NCBI GenBank assembly: GCA_023264915.1 | Contig: JAHFUU010000008.1 | Coordinates: forward strand, 1 to 16,198 | Source: Microthrixaceae bacterium | GTDB taxonomy: Bacteria > Actinomycetota > Acidimicrobiia > Acidimicrobiales > Acidimicrobilacustridaceae | Length of the DNA stretch: 16,198 nucleotides | Direction: 5' to 3' | Shown here: in pieces, positions 6,050 to 12,562 of the stretch | Numbering within the stretch: position 1 is the stretch's first letter | How the letters are laid out: every line of letters begins with the position of its first letter | The notes under the pieces: model-generated | Databases searched by the model: none | What the model saw: the letters and a program-made list of their open reading frames with translations, nothing else | Told to the model about the DNA's origin: nothing | Program-made: the position numbers and the translations under genes

Positions 6050-7852
6050 ATGGGGACGCGAATGACAGGTGAAGGGAACGACAGGGGTGGAGTGAAGGCT
6101 CCTCGGACGCTGTTCTCCCTGGGGCGCCCAGGCACCAAACGGCCCCGCGATGGTGCAGAGTCGACCGCAACGGTCGACGAAGAGATCACCATCGACGAAG
6201 CGGTCGAGGAGATGGAGATCCAGTATGCATGCGGTGCATGCGGGGCCTTGCTCCCCTCTGGCGCCTCGTTCTGTGGCGAGTGTGGCACACCGGTGGCGAT
6301 TGAGGACGACGAGGTCGCCGATCACGGGATGCTCGATGAGCTCTCGGACTTCGATGAGTCTACCCAGCAGGCGACGGCCTTCGACCAGGAGGTTCTCCCC
6401 GGTCAGGAACCGTTGGCCGAGAGCCCGTCCATGGCCGCTGTGGACTTGGACGAGACCCTCACGGCCGACGAGACGATCGCAGCAGAGACGATCGCAGCAG
6501 AGACGATCGCAACGGAGACGATCGACGAGCAGGCCCCGATGGAGGGGGCAGTCACAGCGGGCGCCGGTGAAACCGATGCCTTCGATGCCCAGGCAGAGCC
6601 GGCGACCGACGTAGAGCCGATCCAGGCCGCGGGTGCTCACGAGGTTGAGGCCGCTGGACCGATCCTCGACTCACAGCAACCCGTTGGATCGACCTCAGCA
6701 GGCGGCGAGGGGGGCGAGCCGGTGGCGGCCGGTGGTTACGCAGGCGATCAGGACTCACAAGGCGCCAACGGCGACGTAGAGATCACCGAGTCCGGTGCAC
6801 CGCCAGCTGAACCCGCGGCGGTGCTCTATGCCGACCCATCTATCGCTGAACCTCTTCCGCCACCCGCCGAAGGCACCTGGGCAGTCTCAGAGCCCCTGGT
6901 GGGCACGACCCAAGGTGACGCGGTTGCACAGGACTCGGGTTCGATGGCACCCGACGCTGGAGTCGGGATGGCCGGTGCGGCCGTCGCCGGGATGGCCGGG
7001 TTCGCGGCTCCCGAGATCGAATCGCCGCCAGAAGATGCCGAGCTGGCCGGGGACCAGGCTCTGCCGGGCGAGACGGCGACGACCTGGACGATCGCTCCTG
7101 AAGCGCCAGCGGGCAGTTCTGGTGACCAAGCGACCGCGACAAGCTTCGTCGGTACCACAGCAACAGCGATGCCCTACGGTGCTGGCCCCGTCGAGACGAG
7201 CCAGGCCGGAAGCAAGGCGTTGGTGGTCGTGGCGGCGGTGGTGGTCGGTGTCCTGCTGTTGGGCGGTATCGCCTTCGCCCTCACCCGCGGCGGCAGCTCC
7301 GACGTGGCAACCCAGCCAAGCTCCACGCCAACCACGGCCAAGAAGGCTGACCCGAACGCCGCTGCCAAGGCAAGCACGACATCCCAACCCAAGGCCGAAT
7401 CCAGCACCACCGAGACGTCGGTGAGCTCGACTGAGTCGACGACCACACCAACCTCTGAGGACAGCGCATCCACCGCAACGACCAACACTGCGTCGGTCAC
7501 GAGCCAGACAACCACACGAGGCCAGCCTCAGCCAACGACGCAGCAGACCATAACCACGCCGGGGCCGACCAGCGCGCAGCCTGCTGCCATCAACTTCAAC
7601 GGCCCGGGCAGCTACCGTCTGGGCAAGGGAGGCTCGACCTCGTTCACCGTGACCAACTCGGGAGGGTCGCCGGGTGACTTCCATTGCAGTGGCAACGGCA
7701 TCCAGGTCACCCCGAGCAGTGGTTCCCTCAACGTTGGTGGCAGCCAGTCAGTCGTGATCCAGGACTTCCGCAACGCTGGGGCCCGCTACACCATCAGCTG
7801 CGTCGGTGCAGGCGGTAGCCGCTACAGCGCCGAGGTGATAGTAGACAACTGA
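6050..7852 (+). CDS. zinc-ribbon, acidic low-complexity, single-pass membrane protein
   Basis: A 600-residue protein with no named family as a whole. In order: a basic N-terminus; a zinc ribbon C61-x2-C64 ... C75-x2-C78 (ACGACGALLPSGASFCGECG); about 300 residues of acidic Ala/Gly/Pro-rich disordered sequence; a transmembrane helix at about 388-411 (ALVVVAAVVVGVLLLGGIAFAL); a Ser/Thr-rich stalk to about 515; and a C-terminal beta-rich domain (~517-600) with SYRLGKGGSTSFTVTNSGG and two cysteines that could form a disulfide. The ribbon side is presumably cytoplasmic and the beta domain external. The layout resembles a sensor or scaffold, but no enzymatic motif is present. The start could be ATG 6050 or ATG 6062; the latter has GGGG about 8 nt upstream. 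Confidence 0.8.
   Translation: MGTRMTGEGNDRGGVKAPRTLFSLGRPGTKRPRDGAESTATVDEEITIDEAVEEMEIQYACGACGALLPSGASFCGECGTPVAIEDDEVADHGMLDELSDFDESTQQATAFDQEVLPGQEPLAESPSMAAVDLDETLTADETIAAETIAAETIATETIDEQAPMEGAVTAGAGETDAFDAQAEPATDVEPIQAAGAHEVEAAGPILDSQQPVGSTSAGGEGGEPVAAGGYAGDQDSQGANGDVEITESGAPPAEPAAVLYADPSIAEPLPPPAEGTWAVSEPLVGTTQGDAVAQDSGSMAPDAGVGMAGAAVAGMAGFAAPEIESPPEDAELAGDQALPGETATTWTIAPEAPAGSSGDQATATSFVGTTATAMPYGAGPVETSQAGSKALVVVAAVVVGVLLLGGIAFALTRGGSSDVATQPSSTPTTAKKADPNAAAKASTTSQPKAESSTTETSVSSTESTTTPTSEDSASTATTNTASVTSQTTTRGQPQPTTQQTITTPGPTSAQPAAINFNGPGSYRLGKGGSTSFTVTNSGGSPGDFHCSGNGIQVTPSSGSLNVGGSQSVVIQDFRNAGARYTISCVGAGGSRYSAEVIVDN
6470..6526 (+). repeat. 15-bp tandem repeat inside the zinc-ribbon protein gene
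   Basis: The unit GAGACGATCGCAGCA occurs at 6470 and 6485, then with changes at 6500, with a partial fourth copy at 6515. It stays in frame and encodes ETIAA-type pentapeptides in the acidic linker. Such an array can gain or lose units by slippage without breaking the frame. Confidence 0.85.
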
Positions 7853-7855
7853 TGC

Positions 7856-7871
7856 CGGACCCACCGGTCCG
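7856..7871 (+). terminator. short hairpin after the zinc-ribbon protein gene
   Basis: CGGACC (7856-7861) and GGTCCG (7866-7871) form a 6-bp GC stem with a CACC loop, 3 bases after the stop codon. No T-run follows, so it is at best a weak, non-canonical terminator. A TACTCT box (7882-7887) just downstream may be the -10 of the next gene. Confidence 0.35.
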
Positions 7872-7919
7872 AGTTGGCGCCTACTCTCCAGCTTCATCGA
7901 AGATCGAGGACCCCGTCAG

Positions 7920-9770
7920 GTGAGTGCACGATCCCTGAGGGCCGTGCTGGCCGGGATGGTGCAGGCACGGTTGGCCGCGCTCGACCTGGCTCCATCGCAC
8001 CTTCGGATCCTGGGCTCTTGCGATCCCAGAACCTGCGTCGATCTCGAGTTGCCCGAGCCCCATGCGGCCAGTGGCCTTCCCGCTCTGTTGGGGCGGACCC
8101 GTCAGCTCGGTCTGCCACGCGGGCACCGGCACCGAAATGGCGTGTACTACACACCGGAGGGTGTCGTGAATCGCTTGAGTGAGCTGGCCCTCGATGGGAT
8201 CGGGGACCGGGTCCCCGGCGGGACGCCGCTTCGCATCTGTGATCCGGCGATGGGCGTGGGGGCGTTCCTGCTGGGTGTGGCCGAGCGGCTGGTGGGTCTC
8301 GGGTATCGTCCGAGCGAGGTGGTGGAGCGGTGCCTGTGGGGAGCCGACATCGACGAGCTGGCCGTCGCTGTTGCCGAGGCCGCCCTCTACATCTGGGCTG
8401 CGGAGCAGGGCGACCCGCCTGCTGGTGGCAACCTGGCCGTGGCGGATTCACTCCTCGATGGCCCTCGGGCCTGGGGCAGTGAAGGGGCAGGGTTCGACGC
8501 CGTGGTGGGGAACCCGCCGTTCCAGAACCAGCTGCAGAGCTCGACTGCCCGCCAGCAACCTGAGCGGCTCGCTCTGCGGGCTCGGTTGGGGCCGGTCGCG
8601 CGCGCATACACCGACGCTGCCACCTTGTTTCTCGTACAAGCAGTCCAGATGGCCGCCGAGGGTGGGCGGGTCGTGCTGGTGATGCCCCAGTCGTTCCTGA
8701 CGGCTCGCGATGCCGGAGCGGCCCGCAGGCAGATTCTCGAAGAGGCGGAGCTGGTCGGTCTGTGGCACTGCAACGAGCCGCTGTTCCAGGCTCAGGTTCG
8801 TGTGTGCGCTCCGGTGCTGAAGGTTCGATCGAACAGGCCAAGAGGCCAGCAGCCAACGCTGTTCGACGCCGGTTCCGTGCCGCAGGGCTCGAGCGCTCAT
8901 GCCAGGACGGCCGTCGCGCTGCCAGAGGGGCAGCTCTGTCGTTTCAGCGGTCCGAACGTCGAGCCCGCACCGCCGAGACCTTGGCGCACGGGTGAACCAG
9001 GGAGCCTCCCCACGTGGTCGCCACTCGTGTCGGATCTCCTCGGTGTGCCTGGGGTGATCCTCGAATCAGACAGGACGATCGGAGATCATGCGAGGGCCAC
9101 AGCTGGGTTCCGTGACCAGTACTACGGGATCTCCTCTCACGTCGAGGAGGAGTCCGCACTCGTTGCTTCGGAGGCTGATCCGATCTGCAAGCTGGTGACC
9201 GCTGGTGCGATCGAGCCGGGTCGTGTGCTGTGGGGAAGTCGACCCACGCGCTTTGCCGGGGCGCGATGGGAGAGGCCAGTCGTTCACCTGGCAGGCCTGG
9301 ACCCACGGTTGCGCCGATGGGCGACTGACCTCCTGGTTCCAAAGGTCGTGCTTCCAACCCAGACTCGCGTGCTCGAGCCGGCAGTCGACGAGCTGGGGGA
9401 TTGGTACCCGTCGGTTCCGGTCATCGCTGTCATACCCGATGATCCCGCGATCCTCTGGCACATCTTCGCCGCGCTGCTGGCTCCCCCGGTCAGCGCGTGG
9501 GCATGGGCGAACCACGCCGGAGGCTCCCTCTCGGCAAGCACCCTCAAGTTGGCTGCTCGCGAGGTGTTGCGCCTTCCGGTCCCACCCGAAGGACCTTTGT
9601 GGGATCGGGGAGCGCGCCTGGCACGGGCCGTCCACGCCGCCCAGGACGCGCAGGATTGGAGATCGGCGCTGGAGGCTGTGGGCCAGGCGATGTGTGACGC
9701 GTACGGGGTCGCGCGTGAACCGATCCTCCAGTGGTGGTTGGGACGGCTGCCGCTGTGGCGTGACCGGTGA
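7920..9770 (+). CDS. N6-adenine DNA methyltransferase, gamma class, solitary
   Basis: A 616-residue protein of the Eco57I/TaqI-like N6-adenine methyltransferase type, transferring methyl from SAM to adenine in DNA. Motif X is VYYTPEGVV (Tyr76-Tyr77-Thr78-Pro79), motif I is CDPAMGVGAFLL (107-118), and catalytic motif IV is GNPPF (Asn198-Phe201). VLVMPQSFLTARDA follows, as in this group, and the C-terminal ~300 residues would be the target-recognition domain. Motif I departs from the usual DPACGSGAF in having Met for Cys and Val for Ser. No nuclease domain is visible in the protein and no restriction gene lies beside it. It may be an orphan methylase or a degenerate type IIG remnant. The GTG start has GAGGA 9 nt upstream; no nearby ATG would keep motif X at a normal distance. 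Confidence 0.85.
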   Translation: MSARSLRAVLAGMVQARLAALDLAPSHLRILGSCDPRTCVDLELPEPHAASGLPALLGRTRQLGLPRGHRHRNGVYYTPEGVVNRLSELALDGIGDRVPGGTPLRICDPAMGVGAFLLGVAERLVGLGYRPSEVVERCLWGADIDELAVAVAEAALYIWAAEQGDPPAGGNLAVADSLLDGPRAWGSEGAGFDAVVGNPPFQNQLQSSTARQQPERLALRARLGPVARAYTDAATLFLVQAVQMAAEGGRVVLVMPQSFLTARDAGAARRQILEEAELVGLWHCNEPLFQAQVRVCAPVLKVRSNRPRGQQPTLFDAGSVPQGSSAHARTAVALPEGQLCRFSGPNVEPAPPRPWRTGEPGSLPTWSPLVSDLLGVPGVILESDRTIGDHARATAGFRDQYYGISSHVEEESALVASEADPICKLVTAGAIEPGRVLWGSRPTRFAGARWERPVVHLAGLDPRLRRWATDLLVPKVVLPTQTRVLEPAVDELGDWYPSVPVIAVIPDDPAILWHIFAALLAPPVSAWAWANHAGGSLSASTLKLAAREVLRLPVPPEGPLWDRGARLARAVHAAQDAQDWRSALEAVGQAMCDAYGVAREPILQWWLGRLPLWRDR

Positions 9771-9818
9771 CCGCCGACACCCTTGGCAAGCCGAGCGTGT
9801 CCGAGCTTGGTTGGCGGC
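9771..9818 (+). other. imperfect inverted repeats behind the methyltransferase gene
   Basis: CCGCC (9771-9775) can pair with GGCGG (9813-9817), and CAAGC (9787-9791) with GCTTG (9805-9809), with mismatched segments between them. The structure directly follows the stop codon and precedes the riboswitch promoter, so a weak terminator role is possible. No T-run follows. Confidence 0.25.
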
Positions 9819-9847
9819 CTGATTGTGGCCGACTTGCTTGCTAAGGT
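9819..9847 (+). promoter_or_regulatory. putative promoter of the riboswitch-metX-metB transcript
   Basis: CTGATT (9819-9824) shares only the central TGA with a -35 box, but lies exactly 17 bp before TAAGGT (9842-9847), a TANNNT -10 box. A start at about 9854 would place the first base just before the first strand of the riboswitch P1 helix. Confidence 0.5.
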
Positions 9848-9855
9848 GTTGAAGC

Positions 9856-10023
9856 GACATCACGAGCGGCCCAGCGTGCTGGGTCCGGCAACCTGGGACG
9901 GACACCCAAGGTGCCATCCCGCCAGTTGGCGGGGATGCGGCCGAGCCAGCCCAAGGGTTGGCAGGGCAACCAAGTGTCCGGGTGGGGGAGATCTCACCCG
10001 AACCCGACGGTTCGAGTGATGTC
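9856..10023 (+). ncRNA. SAM riboswitch, S-box core with SAM-I and SAM-IV features
   Basis: Binds S-adenosylmethionine and represses methionine synthesis. The conserved core reads CACGAG (9861-9866), a P2 hairpin with CCCAG (9870-9874) and CTGGG (9879-9883), CCGGCAACC (9885-9893), then GGTGCC (9910-9915). P3 pairs TGGG (9894-9897) with CCCA (9905-9908). Its loop CGGACA (9899-9904) is complementary to TGTCCG (9975-9980), the long-range pseudoknot that marks SAM-IV. A hairpin at 9945-9962 (GCCAGCCC with GGGTTGGC) occupies the SAM-IV P5 position. A P4-like hairpin (CCCGCC/GGCGGG, 9918-9933) is also present, as in SAM-I. P1 is probably GACATCAC (9856-9863) with GTGATGTC (10016-10023). There is no T-run, so control is likely translational. 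It lies 38 nt upstream of metX. Confidence 0.85.
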
Positions 10024-10061
10024 CATCCCGATCACCTCACCAAACCCGTATCCCGCCGAAC

Positions 10062-11252
10062 ATGACTGATCGCGCCAAGCACCGAGCACCGATCACAACG
10101 GACAGGCTTGCCCCGACGGGGGCTTGGCGCGTGGGGGACCCGGCCGGTCGCAGGAAGTTCATGGCGCTTCCCACCAGGCATCGCTTCCTCCTCGAAGGCG
10201 GCGGCGCTCTGAGCGAGGTGATTGTGGCCTATGAGACGTGGGGGCGCCGTGATGATCACGGTGACAACGCCATACTGATCTGCCATGCGCTCACCGGCGA
10301 CTCCCATGCCGCGGGCAGGGCAGGACCGGGTCACCTGGCAGCCGGATGGTGGGACCCACTGATCGGTCCGGGCCGAGCTATCGATACGGACCGGTACTTC
10401 GTCGTGTGCGCCAACATCCTCGGCGGCTGTCAGGGGTCAACCGGCCCGGCATCGCCTGATCCCCAGTCTGGGCTGCCATACGGGAGCCGGTTCCCGGTGG
10501 TCTCCATCCGGGACATGGTCCGTGTTCAGGCGGCCCTGGCCGACGAGATCGGCGTGAGCCGCTGGCGCTCGGTCATCGGTGGCTCGATGGGAGGCATGCA
10601 GGTTCTCGAGTGGGCGGTGATGTATCCAGAACGAGTCCGGTCGGTTGTCCCGATCGCCACGACCGTTGCTGCCACCGCGCAGCAGATCGCCTACAGCATG
10701 GTGCAGCGAAGCTCGATCCAGCTCGACCCCAACTGGCTCGGTGGCGACTACTACGACCAGGCCCGCGGCGCAGGCCCTACCCGCGGCCTGGCCAACGCGC
10801 GGGCGCTCGCCCAGATCACATATCGCAGCGACGAGGTGTTCAGGGAACGGTTCGGTCGCAACGTGGTGGATCCCCTTGACGAGTTCGAGCCTTGGCAACG
10901 GTTCGACGTCGAGGGCTACCTCGACTACCACGGCGCCAAGCTTGCCCGCCGGTTCGATGCCAACTCCTATCTGGTCATCGCCAAGGCGATGGATCTCCAT
11001 GATCTGGGTCGCGGCCGAGGCGGCATCCGCGCAGCGCTCAGCCGGGTGAGTTGCCCAACTTTGACCATGAGCATCACGACCGATGCCCTGTACTACCCCT
11101 ACCAGCAGGAGCAGATCCGTGACGTGCTCCGGTCCTATGGTGTCCATGTCGAGCACGCGGTCATCGACAGCCCGCACGGCCATGATGCGTTCCTGCTCGA
11201 GACCGACCAGATGGCCGAACCGCTCACGAAGTTCCTCGCCGCGCTCGACTAA
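10062..11252 (+). CDS. metX: homoserine O-acetyltransferase
   Basis: Alpha/beta-hydrolase-fold enzyme that acylates homoserine, the committing step to methionine. The 396-residue length is normal. GGSMGGMQVLEWA supplies the nucleophile Ser175, ITTDALYYPYQQE supplies Asp341, and SPHGHDAFLLE supplies His374. The start is set by homology: GAWRVGDPAGRRKF, normally found near MetX N-termini, begins about 20 residues in. The ATG at 10062 has no Shine-Dalgarno. The SAM riboswitch upstream and the PLP enzyme 24 bp downstream fix its role in methionine synthesis. Acetyl specificity is assumed from the family; some MetX proteins use succinyl-CoA and sequence inspection alone cannot separate them. Confidence 0.95.
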   Translation: MTDRAKHRAPITTDRLAPTGAWRVGDPAGRRKFMALPTRHRFLLEGGGALSEVIVAYETWGRRDDHGDNAILICHALTGDSHAAGRAGPGHLAAGWWDPLIGPGRAIDTDRYFVVCANILGGCQGSTGPASPDPQSGLPYGSRFPVVSIRDMVRVQAALADEIGVSRWRSVIGGSMGGMQVLEWAVMYPERVRSVVPIATTVAATAQQIAYSMVQRSSIQLDPNWLGGDYYDQARGAGPTRGLANARALAQITYRSDEVFRERFGRNVVDPLDEFEPWQRFDVEGYLDYHGAKLARRFDANSYLVIAKAMDLHDLGRGRGGIRAALSRVSCPTLTMSITTDALYYPYQQEQIRDVLRSYGVHVEHAVIDSPHGHDAFLLETDQMAEPLTKFLAALD

Positions 11253-11276
11253 GAAGTGATCCGCCAGGAAGCCCCA

Positions 11277-12527
11277 ATGCCTGCTGAAGAACCCGCCATA
11301 GACGCCGACCAGGAGCTTCCCGGCCCACGTCCCCCCTACCTTGCCGAAACCGTCGCGATCAGGGCCGGGCGCGCCCACCACGGGGGTTCGCTCGCGCCGG
11401 TGTTGTTCCCCACCACGACCTTCGTCACTGACACAGTCGCGCAGGCACGGCAGATGGCCACCGCGGCAGGGGCGACGCACTTCTACTCGCGCTATGGCAA
11501 CCCGACGGTTGCTGATTTCGAAGATGCTGTCGCCGCGCTCGAGGGTGCTGAGACCGCTCGCGCGTTCGCCTCAGGGATGGGAGCGGTCAGCGCTGTCGTG
11601 CTCGGGATCTGCTCCAAGGGTGACCACATCGTCGCGCAGCGCCAGCTCTATGCAGGAACCCAGCTGCTGTTGCAGACGGCGTGTCCCCGCTTCGGGATCG
11701 AGGTCAGCTTCGTCGACGCGACCGAGCCCGGCTCGTTCGCCCGTGCCGTCCAGCCCGGCCGAACGACACTCGTCATCGCCGAGACCCCTGCAAATCCGCG
11801 GCTTGATCTGGCGGACCTGGACGAGGTCGGAGCGATATCAGGACCGGTGACGGTGGTCGATTCCACGTTCGCGACGCCGCTGGCGCAAAGGCCGCTCGAC
11901 CACGGTGTCGATCTTGTCCTGCATTCGGCCACCAAGGGTTTGGCGGGCCACAACGACGCGACCCTGGGGGTCGTCGCTGGATCCAGCGAGCTCATCAACT
12001 GGTTGTGGTCGTTCGCGGTGCTCCAGGGGGCCAACGCATCTCCTTTTGACGCGATGAACGGTTTGAGAGGACTCCGGACGTTGGGTGTCAGGCTGCACCA
12101 GCAGACCGAGACGGCCCAGCGGCTGGCCGGTGTGCTCGAAGACAGGGAGGACGTTGACCAGGTTCGTTACCCGGGCCTCACCTCACATCCCCAGCACGAT
12201 CTGGCCAAGCGCCAGATGAACCTTCCGGGTGGGTTGCTGTGCTTTGACGTCAAGGGCGGACGCGAAGCGGGCAGCCGCTTCGTGGAAAGCGTTCAGGTCG
12301 CACAGCTCGCAGCGTCACTCGGAGGCCCCGAGACTCTGGTTACGCACCCCGCGTCCACGACCCATGTCAACCTCACCTCTGAGGAGCTTGCCGCGAACGA
12401 GATCGGCGAAGGCACGGTTCGCGTCTCGGTGGGCCTCGAGCATGCCGACGACGTGATCAGGGACTTCCAGAACGCGCTTGACCTGGCTGGGCGAGGGGGG
12501 TCCTTGCCGGAGACACCGTCAAAGTAG
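11277..12527 (+). CDS. cystathionine gamma-synthase / O-acylhomoserine sulfhydrylase family PLP enzyme
   Basis: Uses the O-acylhomoserine made by MetX, replacing the acyl group with cysteine (giving cystathionine) or sulfide (giving homocysteine). The ~416-residue Cys/Met-metabolism fold shows FYSRYGNPTV, AFASGMGAVSAV, VIAETPANPRLDLAD, and VLHSATKGLAGHNDATLG, with Lys220 as the PLP Schiff-base residue. THPASTTHVNLTSEE and GTVRVSVGLE close the C-terminal domain. The length fits MetB or MetZ better than the longer MetY. I cannot decide between cysteine and sulfide as donor, so I leave the symbol open. ATG 11277 is preferred because AGGA lies 7 nt upstream; an in-frame GTG at 11256 is possible. 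It forms an operon with metX (24-bp gap) and so falls under the same riboswitch. Confidence 0.93.
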   Translation: MPAEEPAIDADQELPGPRPPYLAETVAIRAGRAHHGGSLAPVLFPTTTFVTDTVAQARQMATAAGATHFYSRYGNPTVADFEDAVAALEGAETARAFASGMGAVSAVVLGICSKGDHIVAQRQLYAGTQLLLQTACPRFGIEVSFVDATEPGSFARAVQPGRTTLVIAETPANPRLDLADLDEVGAISGPVTVVDSTFATPLAQRPLDHGVDLVLHSATKGLAGHNDATLGVVAGSSELINWLWSFAVLQGANASPFDAMNGLRGLRTLGVRLHQQTETAQRLAGVLEDREDVDQVRYPGLTSHPQHDLAKRQMNLPGGLLCFDVKGGREAGSRFVESVQVAQLAASLGGPETLVTHPASTTHVNLTSEELAANEIGEGTVRVSVGLEHADDVIRDFQNALDLAGRGGSLPETPSK

Positions 12528-12540
12528 GCCAAAAGGCCTA
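12525..12540 (+). terminator. probable terminator overlapping the stop codon of the PLP enzyme gene
   Basis: TAGGCC (12525-12530, beginning with the TAG stop) and GGCCTA (12535-12540) form a 6-bp stem with an AAAA loop, followed by TGTTTCCC. The T-run is short and the stem modest, so termination may be partial. The second arm also supplies TATGTT (12539-12544), a possible -10 box for the next gene. Confidence 0.5.
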
Positions 12541-12562
12541 TGTTTCCCTCAGGCCCGGCTGA

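Noticed and set aside
6470..6526. Possible CRISPR-like array
   Set aside because: Units are contiguous 15-mers without spacers, in frame, and encode a peptide repeat.
7894..9917. Several minus-strand frames opposite the methyltransferase (320, 150 and 283 codons)
   Set aside because: Arg/Pro/Ser-rich shadows of a gene with clear methyltransferase motifs; no start signals or family resemblance.
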